From a virus, in the IMG/VR virus record IMGVR_UViG_3300023284_002951, positions 1 through 23,045 of that record: a stretch of 23,045 nucleotides of DNA; one strand, 5' to 3'. The translations under genes and the position numbers were made by a program. Of this stretch, positions 1 through 6,749 are shown piece after piece. The stretch's first letter is position 1. The number at the start of each line of letters is the position of its first letter. The notes beneath the pieces are model-generated. The model was not told the origin of the DNA. It searched no databases and saw nothing but the letters and a program-made list of their open reading frames with translations.

Positions 1-318
1 ATAGACATTCGACGCGGGGTGGACTTCATCCAGGCACGGATGGAAGAGAATATCTTCGCCCAAATCGCAAATCTGGCGAAGATCCCGTTCACTGACGACG
101 GCATCGCAATCATAGAAAGCGAGATCAGTTTCGTCCTTGAAGAGGGAATCGACAAGGAGATTCTGGCGGCCGATCCCGAACCAACCATCACGGTTCCCGC
201 GGCGCTTAGTGTGTCGGCCAATGACAGGGCTAACAGACTGCTTCCCGACGTGAAATTCACCGCAAATCTCGCCGGTGCGATCCATAAAGTGATCGTCCGC
301 GGAACCGTATCGGTATAA
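1..318 (+). CDS. Tail sheath-like protein, C-terminal part (DUF3383 family)
   Basis: The reading frame is open from base 1 (I-D-I-R-R-G-V-D-F-I-Q...), so this is the last 105 codons of a gene that begins outside the window. A GTG at 19 is an internal codon, not a start. The segment with 'RRGVDFIQARMEENIF' and the closing beta-rich stretch resembles the C-terminus of DUF3383 proteins, which form the contractile sheath of one class of myoviruses. The next gene is a DUF3277-type tube protein 9 nt downstream, the usual partner, which supports the call. Family assignment is from remembered motif similarity and gene order; sure that it is coding, fairly sure of the role. Confidence 0.8.
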   Translation: MDIRRGVDFIQARMEENIFAQIANLAKIPFTDDGIAIIESEISFVLEEGIDKEILAADPEPTITVPAALSVSANDRANRLLPDVKFTANLAGAIHKVIVRGTVSV

Positions 319-327
319 GGAGGAATT

Positions 328-753
328 ATGGTAACGAATTACGATCCCAAAAAAGTGACCCAGATCATAGCCGGTCAGGTTCTTGAAGGTTATTCGGAAG
401 GAACGATGATTTCGGTCGAACGAAACGAAGATTCGGCGGTTCTCTCCATCGGTTCCCAGGGCGAGGGTGTTCGGACGATATCGAACAACAAGTCCGGCAG
501 GGTGACAATCAACCTTCAGCAAACCTCACCATCCAACGGGGTGCTCGACGCCCAGCGGATAGCCCTTGAGCTTTCCGGCGGGGGGATCTTCTCCATGCTT
601 GGAAAGGACAATCTCTCCCTAGATACATGGACCGGCGCGACAAGCTGGGTCCCAAAACCGGCCACGATGGAATTCTCAAACGAGGCGTCCAACCGTGAAT
701 GGCTTGTTGAGACGGACAATCTTGTGCTGGTCATAGGCGGACAGGTTACCTGA
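328..753 (+). CDS. Tail tube protein (DUF3277-like)
   Basis: A 141-residue protein starting at ATG 328 behind a strong AAGGAGG site. It begins 'MVTNYDPKKVTQIIAGQVLEG', a pattern typical of DUF3277 phage structural proteins in which a short N-terminal arm leads into 'I.G..l.Gya.gt.i.v'. Size and position between sheath and assembly chaperone fit the inner tube subunit, which polymerises around the tape measure and is enclosed by the sheath. No membrane segment or signal peptide. The reverse-strand frame over its 3' half is a shadow. The role is inferred from family resemblance and order. Confidence 0.8.
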   Translation: MVTNYDPKKVTQIIAGQVLEGYSEGTMISVERNEDSAVLSIGSQGEGVRTISNNKSGRVTINLQQTSPSNGVLDAQRIALELSGGGIFSMLGKDNLSLDTWTGATSWVPKPATMEFSNEASNREWLVETDNLVLVIGGQVT

Positions 754-826
754 CACAAAACGTTTTTAACGTCGTAGGAGGTTTAAGACATCTGCGACGA
801 TCACTTATTTATGTATGGAGGAAAAC
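754..826. other. Short intergenic leader with small dyads
   Basis: The 73-nt gap holds a perfect 5-bp/3-nt-loop dyad ACGTT-TTT-AACGT (760-772). It overlaps one arm of a second 5-bp dyad, CGTCG (770-774) with CGACG (795-799), whose loop carries an AGGAGG that has no start codon at useful distance. The gene's actual ribosome site is GGAGGA at 817-822. The two dyads are mutually exclusive, so this could be a weak structural switch or a processing site, or chance. No U-run follows, so it is not a standard terminator. Confidence 0.3.
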
Positions 827-1273
827 ATGAGCCGAGAGATGAAGACAAAGACAATTGACAAGCAGGAATACGCCTGTACACAGTTCCCCCCCCAAAAATC
901 GCTCAGGATACTGACCAAGATCACCCGTTATATCGGCGAACCACTGGCGGTGTTACTCGACTCCGATCGTGGATTGGAAGATGTCATGGAACGTGATGTG
1001 TCCGACCTCAACATCGGGGAAGCCATTATGAAGTTTGGGAAGAATCTCGGAGACGACGACCTGTATAATCTATGCAAGGACGTGTGCGAGAGTGTGCTGG
1101 TTGACATGACCCAGATCAAGGACAACACCTTCGATCAGCATTTCACCGGACCACAAGGGCTCAAGAAGATGTTTCAGGTCACCGCCTTCGCGCTGGAGGT
1201 GAATTATGGTGATTTTTTAGGAGGCGCCGTCGCGAACCTTGGAAATCTCAAGGGCCTGTCGGCGGCAAAGTAG
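827..1273 (+). CDS. Tail assembly chaperone, short (zero-frame) product
   Basis: A 148-residue soluble protein placed between tube and tape measure, the fixed location of tail assembly chaperones (lambda G type; resembles the Phage_TAC families with an 'F.a.k.lri..kl...' core). These bind the tape measure and tube subunits during tail assembly and are absent from the mature virion. I chose ATG 827 because GGAGGA (817-822) lies 5 nt before it; ATG 815 in the same frame (152 residues) has no site. The gene carries a slippery heptamer near its 3' end, so it should also give a longer product. Function rests on position and architecture, not on a decisive motif. Confidence 0.75.
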   Translation: MSREMKTKTIDKQEYACTQFPPQKSLRILTKITRYIGEPLAVLLDSDRGLEDVMERDVSDLNIGEAIMKFGKNLGDDDLYNLCKDVCESVLVDMTQIKDNTFDQHFTGPQGLKKMFQVTAFALEVNYGDFLGGAVANLGNLKGLSAAK

Positions 1274-1485
1274 ACAGTGTCGACGTCGGCGACATAAACT
1301 GGTATCTGTGGAGGCCGATTGTCGCAGGGATAACGACCAAGTATGAGGTGGACACCCACTATTCACTCATGGACTTGGCCGAGGCGCATGGCGCACTGGA
1401 CATCAAGATGGACATGGAACAGGCAGCCCAAGAGGAGTCAACCGCTGCGATGAAACGTGACCAAAAGAAGGCGGGGAAAAGATGA
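827..1485 (+). CDS. Tail assembly chaperone, long product by -1 ribosomal frameshift
   Basis: Join 827..1219 with 1219..1485. Reading zero frame to Leu131 (codon 1217-1219) and then slipping back one base opens a frame of 88 codons that runs exactly to the TGA at 1483-1485, overlapping the ATG (1482) of the tape measure gene as ATGA. This extension has no start codon with a ribosome site, yet it fills the 208 nt between the short product and the tape measure. It holds 'INWYLWRPIVAGITTKYEV' and 'YSLMDLAEAHGALDIK', which look like the T-type domain of long chaperone forms. Predicted length is 219 residues. Only the short frame would be found by ordinary gene calling. Frameshifting is inferred from sequence. 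Confidence 0.75.
1213..1264 (+). promoter_or_regulatory. Programmed -1 frameshift signal: T TTT TTA plus downstream stem
   Basis: The heptamer T TTT TTA at 1213-1219 is in the right register (gaT TTT TTA), the same heptamer as the HIV-1 gag-pol site. After a 5-nt spacer, CGCCG (1225-1229) can pair with CGGCG (1260-1264). Inside this, CCTTGG (1237-1242) can pair with TCAAGG (1248-1253, one G-U), giving a two-tier stem. AGGAGG (1219-1224) sits directly after the slip. Stimulatory Shine-Dalgarno elements normally lie upstream of the slip, so its role here is unclear. Confidence 0.7.
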
Positions 1486-3338
1486 CCGTTCGGGAGCTTT
1501 TAACCAAATGGAAAATTGTCGTAGATCAGAAGGATCTGAACAAGCTCGACCGTAAAATACGACAGGCGAAACGGAGTTTCAAAGCCGCCGGGGAAGAGGC
1601 CAGCAAGGCATTCAAAATAATCAAAACTAGTGTAAAAGCCGCTTCGATAGCGATATTGGCTGCATCAGCTGCCATAGGGGTCTTTCTTCAGAAGGCCGGT
1701 CAGTTCGAACAAGCGCAGATCGCCTTCGAGACCATGCTCGGTTCGGCAACGAAAGCTGCCAAATTACTTCAGGATATAACAGATTTTGCGGCCAAGACGC
1801 CGTTTCAACTGACCGGATTAATCGAGTCGTCCAAGCGGGTTCTGGCCTTCGGTTTCTCAATGGAAGAGGTCCTTCCAACCCTCAACACGCTCGGCAACAT
1901 AGCGGCCGGTGTGGGCCGTGACAAGCTTCCACGGTTGGTCCTCGCGTTGGGGCAGGTTCGTGCGGCCACGCGACTCCGTGGACAAGAATTGAGGCAGTTC
2001 ACCGAGGCAGGGGTTCCGCTCCTGGAGGAGCTCGCGAAGGCGCAAGGCAAGACAGAGGCACAGATTACCGACATGATCAGGGCGGGAAAGATCGGATTCA
2101 AAGACGTTAATCAGGCCCTCGTGAATCTGACAAGCAGCGGTGGACGGTTCTTCCAACTTATGGTGAAACAGAGCAAGTCGTTTTTGGGAGTTATATCAAA
2201 TATCATCGATGCTCTAGAAGTAACAGCCATCCGGATCGGACAGCAGTTATTACCGGATGCCAAGAAATTGGCCATCACATTTCTGGATTTTCTAACAGTT
2301 AATAGAAAGCTCATCGCTGTCAAAGTCGGGGAATTCTTCAAAAATCTCGTGGAATTCGTGGGTGATCTGGTATTCGTGCTCGGTCGGTTGGGAAAACTTC
2401 TCAAGACGATTGCGGATTTGTTTGGCGGAGTCAACAAAGTGTTATCTTTCACACTGCAACTCTTTGTATTTCTGACGAGTGCGAGTCTTCTATTCGGACT
2501 TGGAAGATTGATCCAAATAATATTTAAATTAACCAAGGCAATTAGAAAGCTTGGGATTGTTGCTCTCATTACCCAAGCGATAGGATTGTTTATCCCGATA
2601 TTAATAGGCGCGGCATTCATTGCTTTATTGGCCGCCATAGAGGATGTGCTTGCGTTTATCAGGGGCGAAATCTCGCTAACCGGACGTTTCGTAGGTGAAT
2701 TCAATAAGCTTGTTGATGATCTCAGCGAGTCATGGAAGAAACTTGGAGAGTTCGCTAGAAAAGTATTAACCGATTTACTGTTGCCCCTTCGCGCCCTTTT
2801 TAATGGCATCGATACAATATCGGAGGCGCTCGCCGCGGCCTTCGAGGGTGATTTCACGGGAGTGTTCAAGGCGCTTGCAAAGGGGATAGCCGAGACCTTT
2901 GATCCAAGAAACATAGAGGATTTCGGCGCCGCCTTGGGATTTGATCCGGAGGAGAGGACTTTCAGGCTCAAGGGGGCTGATCCCAAGGTCATTCGGGAAG
3001 AGAATGTGCGGCGGCGGAGAGAAATCAGACAGGCAGCAATTCCTCCATCAATAGCCAGGCCACCCTCTATAAGGGCTCGCGCCGGAATATTTCCTGAACG
3101 CACACCCACCTTCACACGCATAGTTACACCTGCACCTGCTGCCGGAGTCACACCAGCACCCACACAGGTAACTAATGGTGGGAATACCATATCTATTAAT
3201 ATAAATGCTCCTATCACCGTCCCAGCTGGCACTCGACCAGAGGTGGCCGGTGAGGCGTTGAGAAAGGCAGCCAACGAGGTCTTTAGCGAGGCATTGAGAA
3301 ACACTCGGCGCACTCTCCAGCCGGAGGTGGCGTTCTAA
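1482..3338 (+). CDS. Tail tape measure protein
   Basis: A 618-residue protein, the longest of the early tail genes and directly after the chaperone. Residues about 70-190 match the conserved tape-measure N-terminal domain: 'F..A...FE.mlGs...A..LL.di..FA..TPF...gl......L.aFG' and then the 'LRGQELRQFTEAGVPLL' signature. The N-terminus is charged and helical (1-50). Hydrophobic stretches occur near 52-68, 325-350 and 360-390, as expected for segments released into the host membrane during DNA injection. The C-terminal part (from about 510) is Pro/Ala-rich and ends in a helical tail. At about 0.15 nm per residue the predicted tail is near 90 nm (inference). It ends TAATG, sharing its last base with the next start. 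Confidence 0.93.
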   Translation: MTVRELLTKWKIVVDQKDLNKLDRKIRQAKRSFKAAGEEASKAFKIIKTSVKAASIAILAASAAIGVFLQKAGQFEQAQIAFETMLGSATKAAKLLQDITDFAAKTPFQLTGLIESSKRVLAFGFSMEEVLPTLNTLGNIAAGVGRDKLPRLVLALGQVRAATRLRGQELRQFTEAGVPLLEELAKAQGKTEAQITDMIRAGKIGFKDVNQALVNLTSSGGRFFQLMVKQSKSFLGVISNIIDALEVTAIRIGQQLLPDAKKLAITFLDFLTVNRKLIAVKVGEFFKNLVEFVGDLVFVLGRLGKLLKTIADLFGGVNKVLSFTLQLFVFLTSASLLFGLGRLIQIIFKLTKAIRKLGIVALITQAIGLFIPILIGAAFIALLAAIEDVLAFIRGEISLTGRFVGEFNKLVDDLSESWKKLGEFARKVLTDLLLPLRALFNGIDTISEALAAAFEGDFTGVFKALAKGIAETFDPRNIEDFGAALGFDPEERTFRLKGADPKVIREENVRRRREIRQAAIPPSIARPPSIRARAGIFPERTPTFTRIVTPAPAAGVTPAPTQVTNGGNTISININAPITVPAGTRPEVAGEALRKAANEVFSEALRNTRRTLQPEVAF

Positions 3339-4039
3339 TGTCCAGGCTCAGCATAATATTCGATAAACCAAAGAGAACGAGTCTCCAGGTCGTAGAAGAG
3401 AATGGAGATGAAACACCATATCTTATTTTTGATATGACAAAGTCTATTTCACATCAAAACGTCGCCGATCCGACAGAGGAACCGATAGAAAACGCATCGA
3501 TCGTCGGGGATCACATTGATGTGAGGCCGAAAGTAGTCACTTTTGAAGGGATCATGTCCGAGGCCCCCATCACCATTGGTCAGGCGCTTCTAGGTAATTT
3601 CGCGGGCGCCGTGCCAGCGATCGGCGGATTTGGGAACACACTGGGAGGAACACTTTTCACAGGTATCGCAGCGACCCTCGGCGGCAACCTATTGAATTCG
3701 AGTGAGAACCGACTGGAAAAAGCGCTGAATGCGATGCTTGACCTTCAACAAAAGAAAATAATCGTTACACTTGTAACGGGTCTGCGGGCCTATAATAACA
3801 TGGTGTTGCAGAGTTTCACTCCCATTGAGGAGCCAACCACCGGAAACTCCCTAATATTCACAGCCACGTTCAAAGAGATACAGATCGTTCAGTCTGAATC
3901 GGTCATTCTTCCCGCGTCGGTCGTCGATCCGGATGTGGCAAATAAGGCCCCGTCATTGCAGAAACGTGGCAAAAAAGTAACCAAGGAAACCACCAGGGGA
4001 TCATCTTTTCTGGCGACGGCATTGGGGGGGGGAGCCTGA
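3338..4039 (+). CDS. Dit-like/tube-initiator baseplate protein
   Basis: A 233-residue protein translationally coupled to the tape measure (TAATG). Residues 1-75 form a beta-rich domain ('SIIFDKPKRTSLQVVEE', 'ISHQNVADPTEEPIENASIVGDHI', 'VTFEG') resembling the N-terminal domain of Dit-like proteins that join tail tube and baseplate hub. The middle (80-125) is Gly/Ala-rich and could insert or pack as helices. Residues 130-190 return to beta structure ('KKIIVTLVTGLRAYNNMVLQSFTPIEE'), the part that is usually most conserved in this family. The C-terminus is basic and probably disordered. Gene order (tape measure, Dit-like, plug, hub, spike) matches simple myoviruses such as cyanophage Pam3. Confidence 0.72.
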   Translation: MSRLSIIFDKPKRTSLQVVEENGDETPYLIFDMTKSISHQNVADPTEEPIENASIVGDHIDVRPKVVTFEGIMSEAPITIGQALLGNFAGAVPAIGGFGNTLGGTLFTGIAATLGGNLLNSSENRLEKALNAMLDLQQKKIIVTLVTGLRAYNNMVLQSFTPIEEPTTGNSLIFTATFKEIQIVQSESVILPASVVDPDVANKAPSLQKRGKKVTKETTRGSSFLATALGGGA

Positions 4040-4041
4040 CC

Positions 4042-4365
4042 ATGGCAATTCGTGAGATACCTCTTCCAAATGACGTGGGCGCCTTTTCTTTCCTAATAGA
4101 TCTTGATAACAGAACATTTAACTTCATATTCAGATTCAATGACCGGACAGGACTATGGGGATTTGACATTCAGGACGTGGCCGGAACGGTTCTGCTGGGT
4201 GGAATCCCGTTGTTTTCGGATCAACTGCTTATCGATAAATATCAGCATGATGCACGGCTACCCCAGGGAAACCTGTTCGCACAAGACCTAGTTAATGTGG
4301 ATCTACCGGCCACCCGCGATAATCTGGGCATAGACATCGTGTTGCTATATGACGAGGTGGTTTGA
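4042..4365 (+). CDS. Baseplate plug protein (Pam3 gp18-like)
   Basis: A 107-residue beta protein starting at ATG 4042, two bases after the previous stop. 'FNFIFRFNDRTGLWGFDIQDVAG..LLGGIPLFSDQLLI' and 'LPATRDNLG' closely follow the pattern of the small plug family described from cyanophage Pam3, which closes the central channel of the baseplate hub. It lies between the Dit-like and hub genes, where the plug gene is expected. Its TGA overlaps the next ATG. A second-frame reading inside it is a shadow. Confidence 0.75.
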   Translation: MAIREIPLPNDVGAFSFLIDLDNRTFNFIFRFNDRTGLWGFDIQDVAGTVLLGGIPLFSDQLLIDKYQHDARLPQGNLFAQDLVNVDLPATRDNLGIDIVLLYDEVV

Positions 4366-5249
4366 TGGGACTTCTTTTTGAAAGATTTGTCCGAGTCTCA
4401 TTTGGCGTTCCGGGTGGAGATTTCACAGTCGTCGAAGGTCTGACCATGTCATTTGATGTTCAGAAAAATCTCGAAAAATCCACTAATAAGGCGTCGATCA
4501 AAATATTCAATCTCAATGAGACATCCTGCTCCCCCCTTCAGCAAGAGGGCGCTATTGTACGTCTGGACGCAGGATATGGCGAAAGCCCGGACGAACTGTT
4601 CACGGGGCAGATCTCCAGGGCAACCCCCGAGAAGCTCGGACGAGACATCATAACAACGATTGAGTCCGGTGACGGACAGGAGGAGTTCCGGGCGGCCCAG
4701 GTAAACAAGTCACTCGCGCCGGGTGCGACAGGACAACAGGTCATCGAGACGATAGCCAGCGCCCTGCAACTGGGCACCGGCGCCATAAAAGGGATCGTCG
4801 ACACGATCTTCCAGAATGGGATCACCCTGTCGGGGGATGCGGAGAAAAAAATGGACGAGATCACCGCCAAGATGGGATTGGAGTGGTCCATCCAAGATGG
4901 GAAGATACAGATCCTTGCACCGAATGAACCGTCCGAGGACATTGGTGTGTTGCTGACACCGGAAACGGGCCTTTTGGATGCCCCTATTCAACGTGAGGGC
5001 AAATCAGAGCTTGGAACGGGAAAATTCCTTGAGTTCCGTGCGCTGTTGCGGGCGCAGATTAAACCAGGCGTTCGCGTCCGGATCGTGTCCGACAAAGTAG
5101 ATGGCTTCTTTAAGATTCGCAAGGCGACTTATGCGGGAAACAGCCGTCAGGGACCATTCGAGGTCAGATGTGAGGCCACGGAGGTTCCATCCGGCGCGAT
5201 TGAGACCAGTAAACTGCTCAACGTTCCAGCATTTGCAGGGCTCGTCTGA
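4365..5249 (+). CDS. Baseplate hub protein (gpD/Mu gp44-like)
   Basis: A 294-residue protein. ATG 4365 overlaps the TGA (4363-4365) of the plug gene; an in-frame TTG at 4362 is less likely. 'DVQKNLEKSTNKASIKIFNL' (about 25-45) followed by 'V.LDAGYGE....LFTGQI' is the usual opening of hub proteins of the late-control D/T4 gp27 fold, which form the trimeric base under the tube. Residues 125-190 ('GATGQQVIETIASAL', 'KKMDEITAKMGLEWSIQDGKIQIL') are the hub's inner domain. Its partners are the upstream plug and the downstream spike, to which it is coupled by TGATG. Confidence 0.82.
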   Translation: MGLLFERFVRVSFGVPGGDFTVVEGLTMSFDVQKNLEKSTNKASIKIFNLNETSCSPLQQEGAIVRLDAGYGESPDELFTGQISRATPEKLGRDIITTIESGDGQEEFRAAQVNKSLAPGATGQQVIETIASALQLGTGAIKGIVDTIFQNGITLSGDAEKKMDEITAKMGLEWSIQDGKIQILAPNEPSEDIGVLLTPETGLLDAPIQREGKSELGTGKFLEFRALLRAQIKPGVRVRIVSDKVDGFFKIRKATYAGNSRQGPFEVRCEATEVPSGAIETSKLLNVPAFAGLV

Positions 5250-5935
5250 TGGGTATCGACAACGAAAGCCCCACCATGTCACAGGTTCTCGATTTTGCGA
5301 TAGAAAGAAGTCTGCTTAATCTCCACGTCTCGCTTCCCGCCTCGATCGAGAAATATGACGGGAAGAAGGCCGATGTCAGGATACTTTTGAAACGCCAGTT
5401 GAGACGCAAGAAAGAATCTGATCCGCTGATAGAATTTGAGTTGCCCGTCATCACGAATGTGCCAGTCATATGGCCGCGCACAAAGCTCGCAGAGATACAC
5501 CTTCCCCTCGCAGTGGGCGACACGGGTACATTACTTTTTGCGGAACGTTCGCTTGACACATGGCTTGTAGAAGGTGGATCCATCAACCCGAAGGACTTTC
5601 GCAAACACGACCTGTCGGACGCCCAGTTCATCCCCGGTCTCAAACCATTCTCCGAGGACACGGCGTTCGATCCTTTACGGCTTGTGATCAAACATGACAA
5701 AGGGGTTCTGACGATTACAGCGGATGGCCGTCTGAAGTTCACAAATGGCGTAGAAGAGCTCATGGACCTCGTCAAACAGCTGATCGACAAGACTTCCGAA
5801 CTAAGTGAAAAGGTCTCGGAAGGCACTACGAACACTATGATCGGGGCAAATAAATTCAATAACTTTACTGAGTTCATAACCCTACAGGGTGAGGTTGATA
5901 CAATCGGTACTAAATGGGACACTATCAAGGAATAA
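5249..5935 (+). CDS. Baseplate spike protein (Gp138 N-terminal OB-fold type)
   Basis: A 228-residue protein coupled to the hub by TGATG. Residues about 60-115 ('FELPVITNVPVIWPRTKLAEIHLPLAVGDTGTLLFAERSLDTWL') match the OB-fold N-terminal domain of Gp138/gpV-like membrane-piercing spikes, where 'GD..ll.f.eRslD.Wl' is the hallmark. Residues 140-165 ('PLRLVIKHDKGVLTITADGRLKFTNG') give the short beta segment that begins the trimeric spike. After about 168 the chain becomes helical or coiled coil ('ELMDLVKQLIDKTSELSEKV') instead of a long beta-helix needle, so the tip is short or is supplied by another protein. Confidence 0.8.
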   Translation: MGIDNESPTMSQVLDFAIERSLLNLHVSLPASIEKYDGKKADVRILLKRQLRRKKESDPLIEFELPVITNVPVIWPRTKLAEIHLPLAVGDTGTLLFAERSLDTWLVEGGSINPKDFRKHDLSDAQFIPGLKPFSEDTAFDPLRLVIKHDKGVLTITADGRLKFTNGVEELMDLVKQLIDKTSELSEKVSEGTTNTMIGANKFNNFTEFITLQGEVDTIGTKWDTIKE

Positions 5936-5945
5936 GGATGAAATT

Positions 5946-6167
5946 ATGGAACTAGTCGAATATGACAAAAAAGTAATCAGTAAAATGTCTGAGAAGCAGG
6001 TTAAACACGAATTACTAACCGCTCTTAAGGTAATCCGAAAAGTTTCTGATAATGTCCCGGCTCATATGAGGCGACCAACAGCCTCCTATAGCATTAAGGG
6101 GCATATTATTTGTGTAAATTATCTTAGAGGTTTTCTTAATATATGGGAGAAGCAAGATGGCACTTGA
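5946..6167 (+). CDS. Small hypothetical protein between spike and wedge genes
   Basis: 73 residues from ATG 5946, with AAGGA at 5934-5938 at good spacing; an upstream in-frame extension would run into the spike gene and has no site. The protein is basic and helical at first ('MELVEYDKKVISKMSEKQVKHELL'), then has an 'R-P-T-A-S-Y-S-I-K-G-H' stretch and a hydrophobic end. No family recognised. Base composition is visibly more AT-rich than the flanking baseplate genes, which suggests late insertion into the operon. It overlaps the next gene by 11 nt. Confidence 0.6.
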   Translation: MELVEYDKKVISKMSEKQVKHELLTALKVIRKVSDNVPAHMRRPTASYSIKGHIICVNYLRGFLNIWEKQDGT

Positions 6168-6381
6168 TTCCAACACTACATGGGGAGCGAATATAAGGGC
6201 CAAGATTACAGCCTTGGGGATAACTGATGGCACACCAGTAACCAATACAGATCTTGATGCCATCTGGTCTGAAGTAAAAATGGAAGACACTTCACAACTT
6301 GGGAAGTCCGACGTGGCGGCCGGAACATTTGTCGACGGAATGGCGTCACCTGTGACAGGTGTCGGGGGTCCCGTGACATGA
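6157..6381 (+). CDS. Small hypothetical protein in baseplate operon
   Basis: 74 residues from ATG 6157 behind GGGAGA. Begins 'MALDSNTTWGANIRAKITALGITDGTPVTNTDLDAIWSEV', a short helical domain, and ends in a Gly/Val/Pro-rich tail ('GMASPVTGVGGPVT'). No family recognised. Position directly before the gp25-like wedge gene and an ATGA overlap with it suggest a small baseplate-associated or assembly protein. Function unknown. Confidence 0.65.
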   Translation: MALDSNTTWGANIRAKITALGITDGTPVTNTDLDAIWSEVKMEDTSQLGKSDVAAGTFVDGMASPVTGVGGPVT

Positions 6382-6740
6382 GTGGAATCCTGATAAACAC
6401 CACAACGGGCGACGCGGACATCACCGCGGGGAGGCTTTCTCTGACTACAGAATTAAAAGCTGTGGAACAGAGGGTGTCCCAACGGCTGAAGTTGTTTCTC
6501 GGTGAGTGGTTTCTCGACCGGCGACGTGGTGTCCCATGGATTCAACAAGTATTTCTCAAAAACCCCAATCCAGTCATCATTGACGCAGTGATCACACGGG
6601 AGATCCTCGCGGAACCACAGGTAATCAAACTGCAGGAATTCAGTCTTGATATCGACACAACCACACGGATTCTGACGGTCACGTTCAAGGCCAACACGAA
6701 GTCCGGTGAATTGAACTTTCAAGAAGCCTTTGGCATCTAA
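6378..6740 (+). CDS. Baseplate wedge protein, gp25/Mu gp46-like
   Basis: A 120-residue protein with 'L..EL.AVEQRVSQRLKLFLGEWFLDRRRGVPW' (about 22-55), the signature of the Mu gp46/DUF2634 and T4 gp25 group: a helix that reads out the first length of tube, then 'GE.fld...GvPw'. It forms the wedge core with the baseplate J protein and connects to the first sheath ring. ATGA overlap upstream; baseplate J follows 9 nt downstream. Confidence 0.85.
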   Translation: MSGILINTTTGDADITAGRLSLTTELKAVEQRVSQRLKLFLGEWFLDRRRGVPWIQQVFLKNPNPVIIDAVITREILAEPQVIKLQEFSLDIDTTTRILTVTFKANTKSGELNFQEAFGI

Positions 6741-6749
6741 GGAGCAGAC

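Noticed and set aside
815-826. Upstream ATG for the tail chaperone
   Set aside because: GGAGGA at 817-822 lies inside this extension and points to ATG 827.
2111-3313. 400-residue open frame on the minus strand across the tape measure gene
   Set aside because: Complete overlap with a well-supported tape measure protein, no ribosome site, Ser/Asn/Arg-rich composition typical of an antisense shadow.
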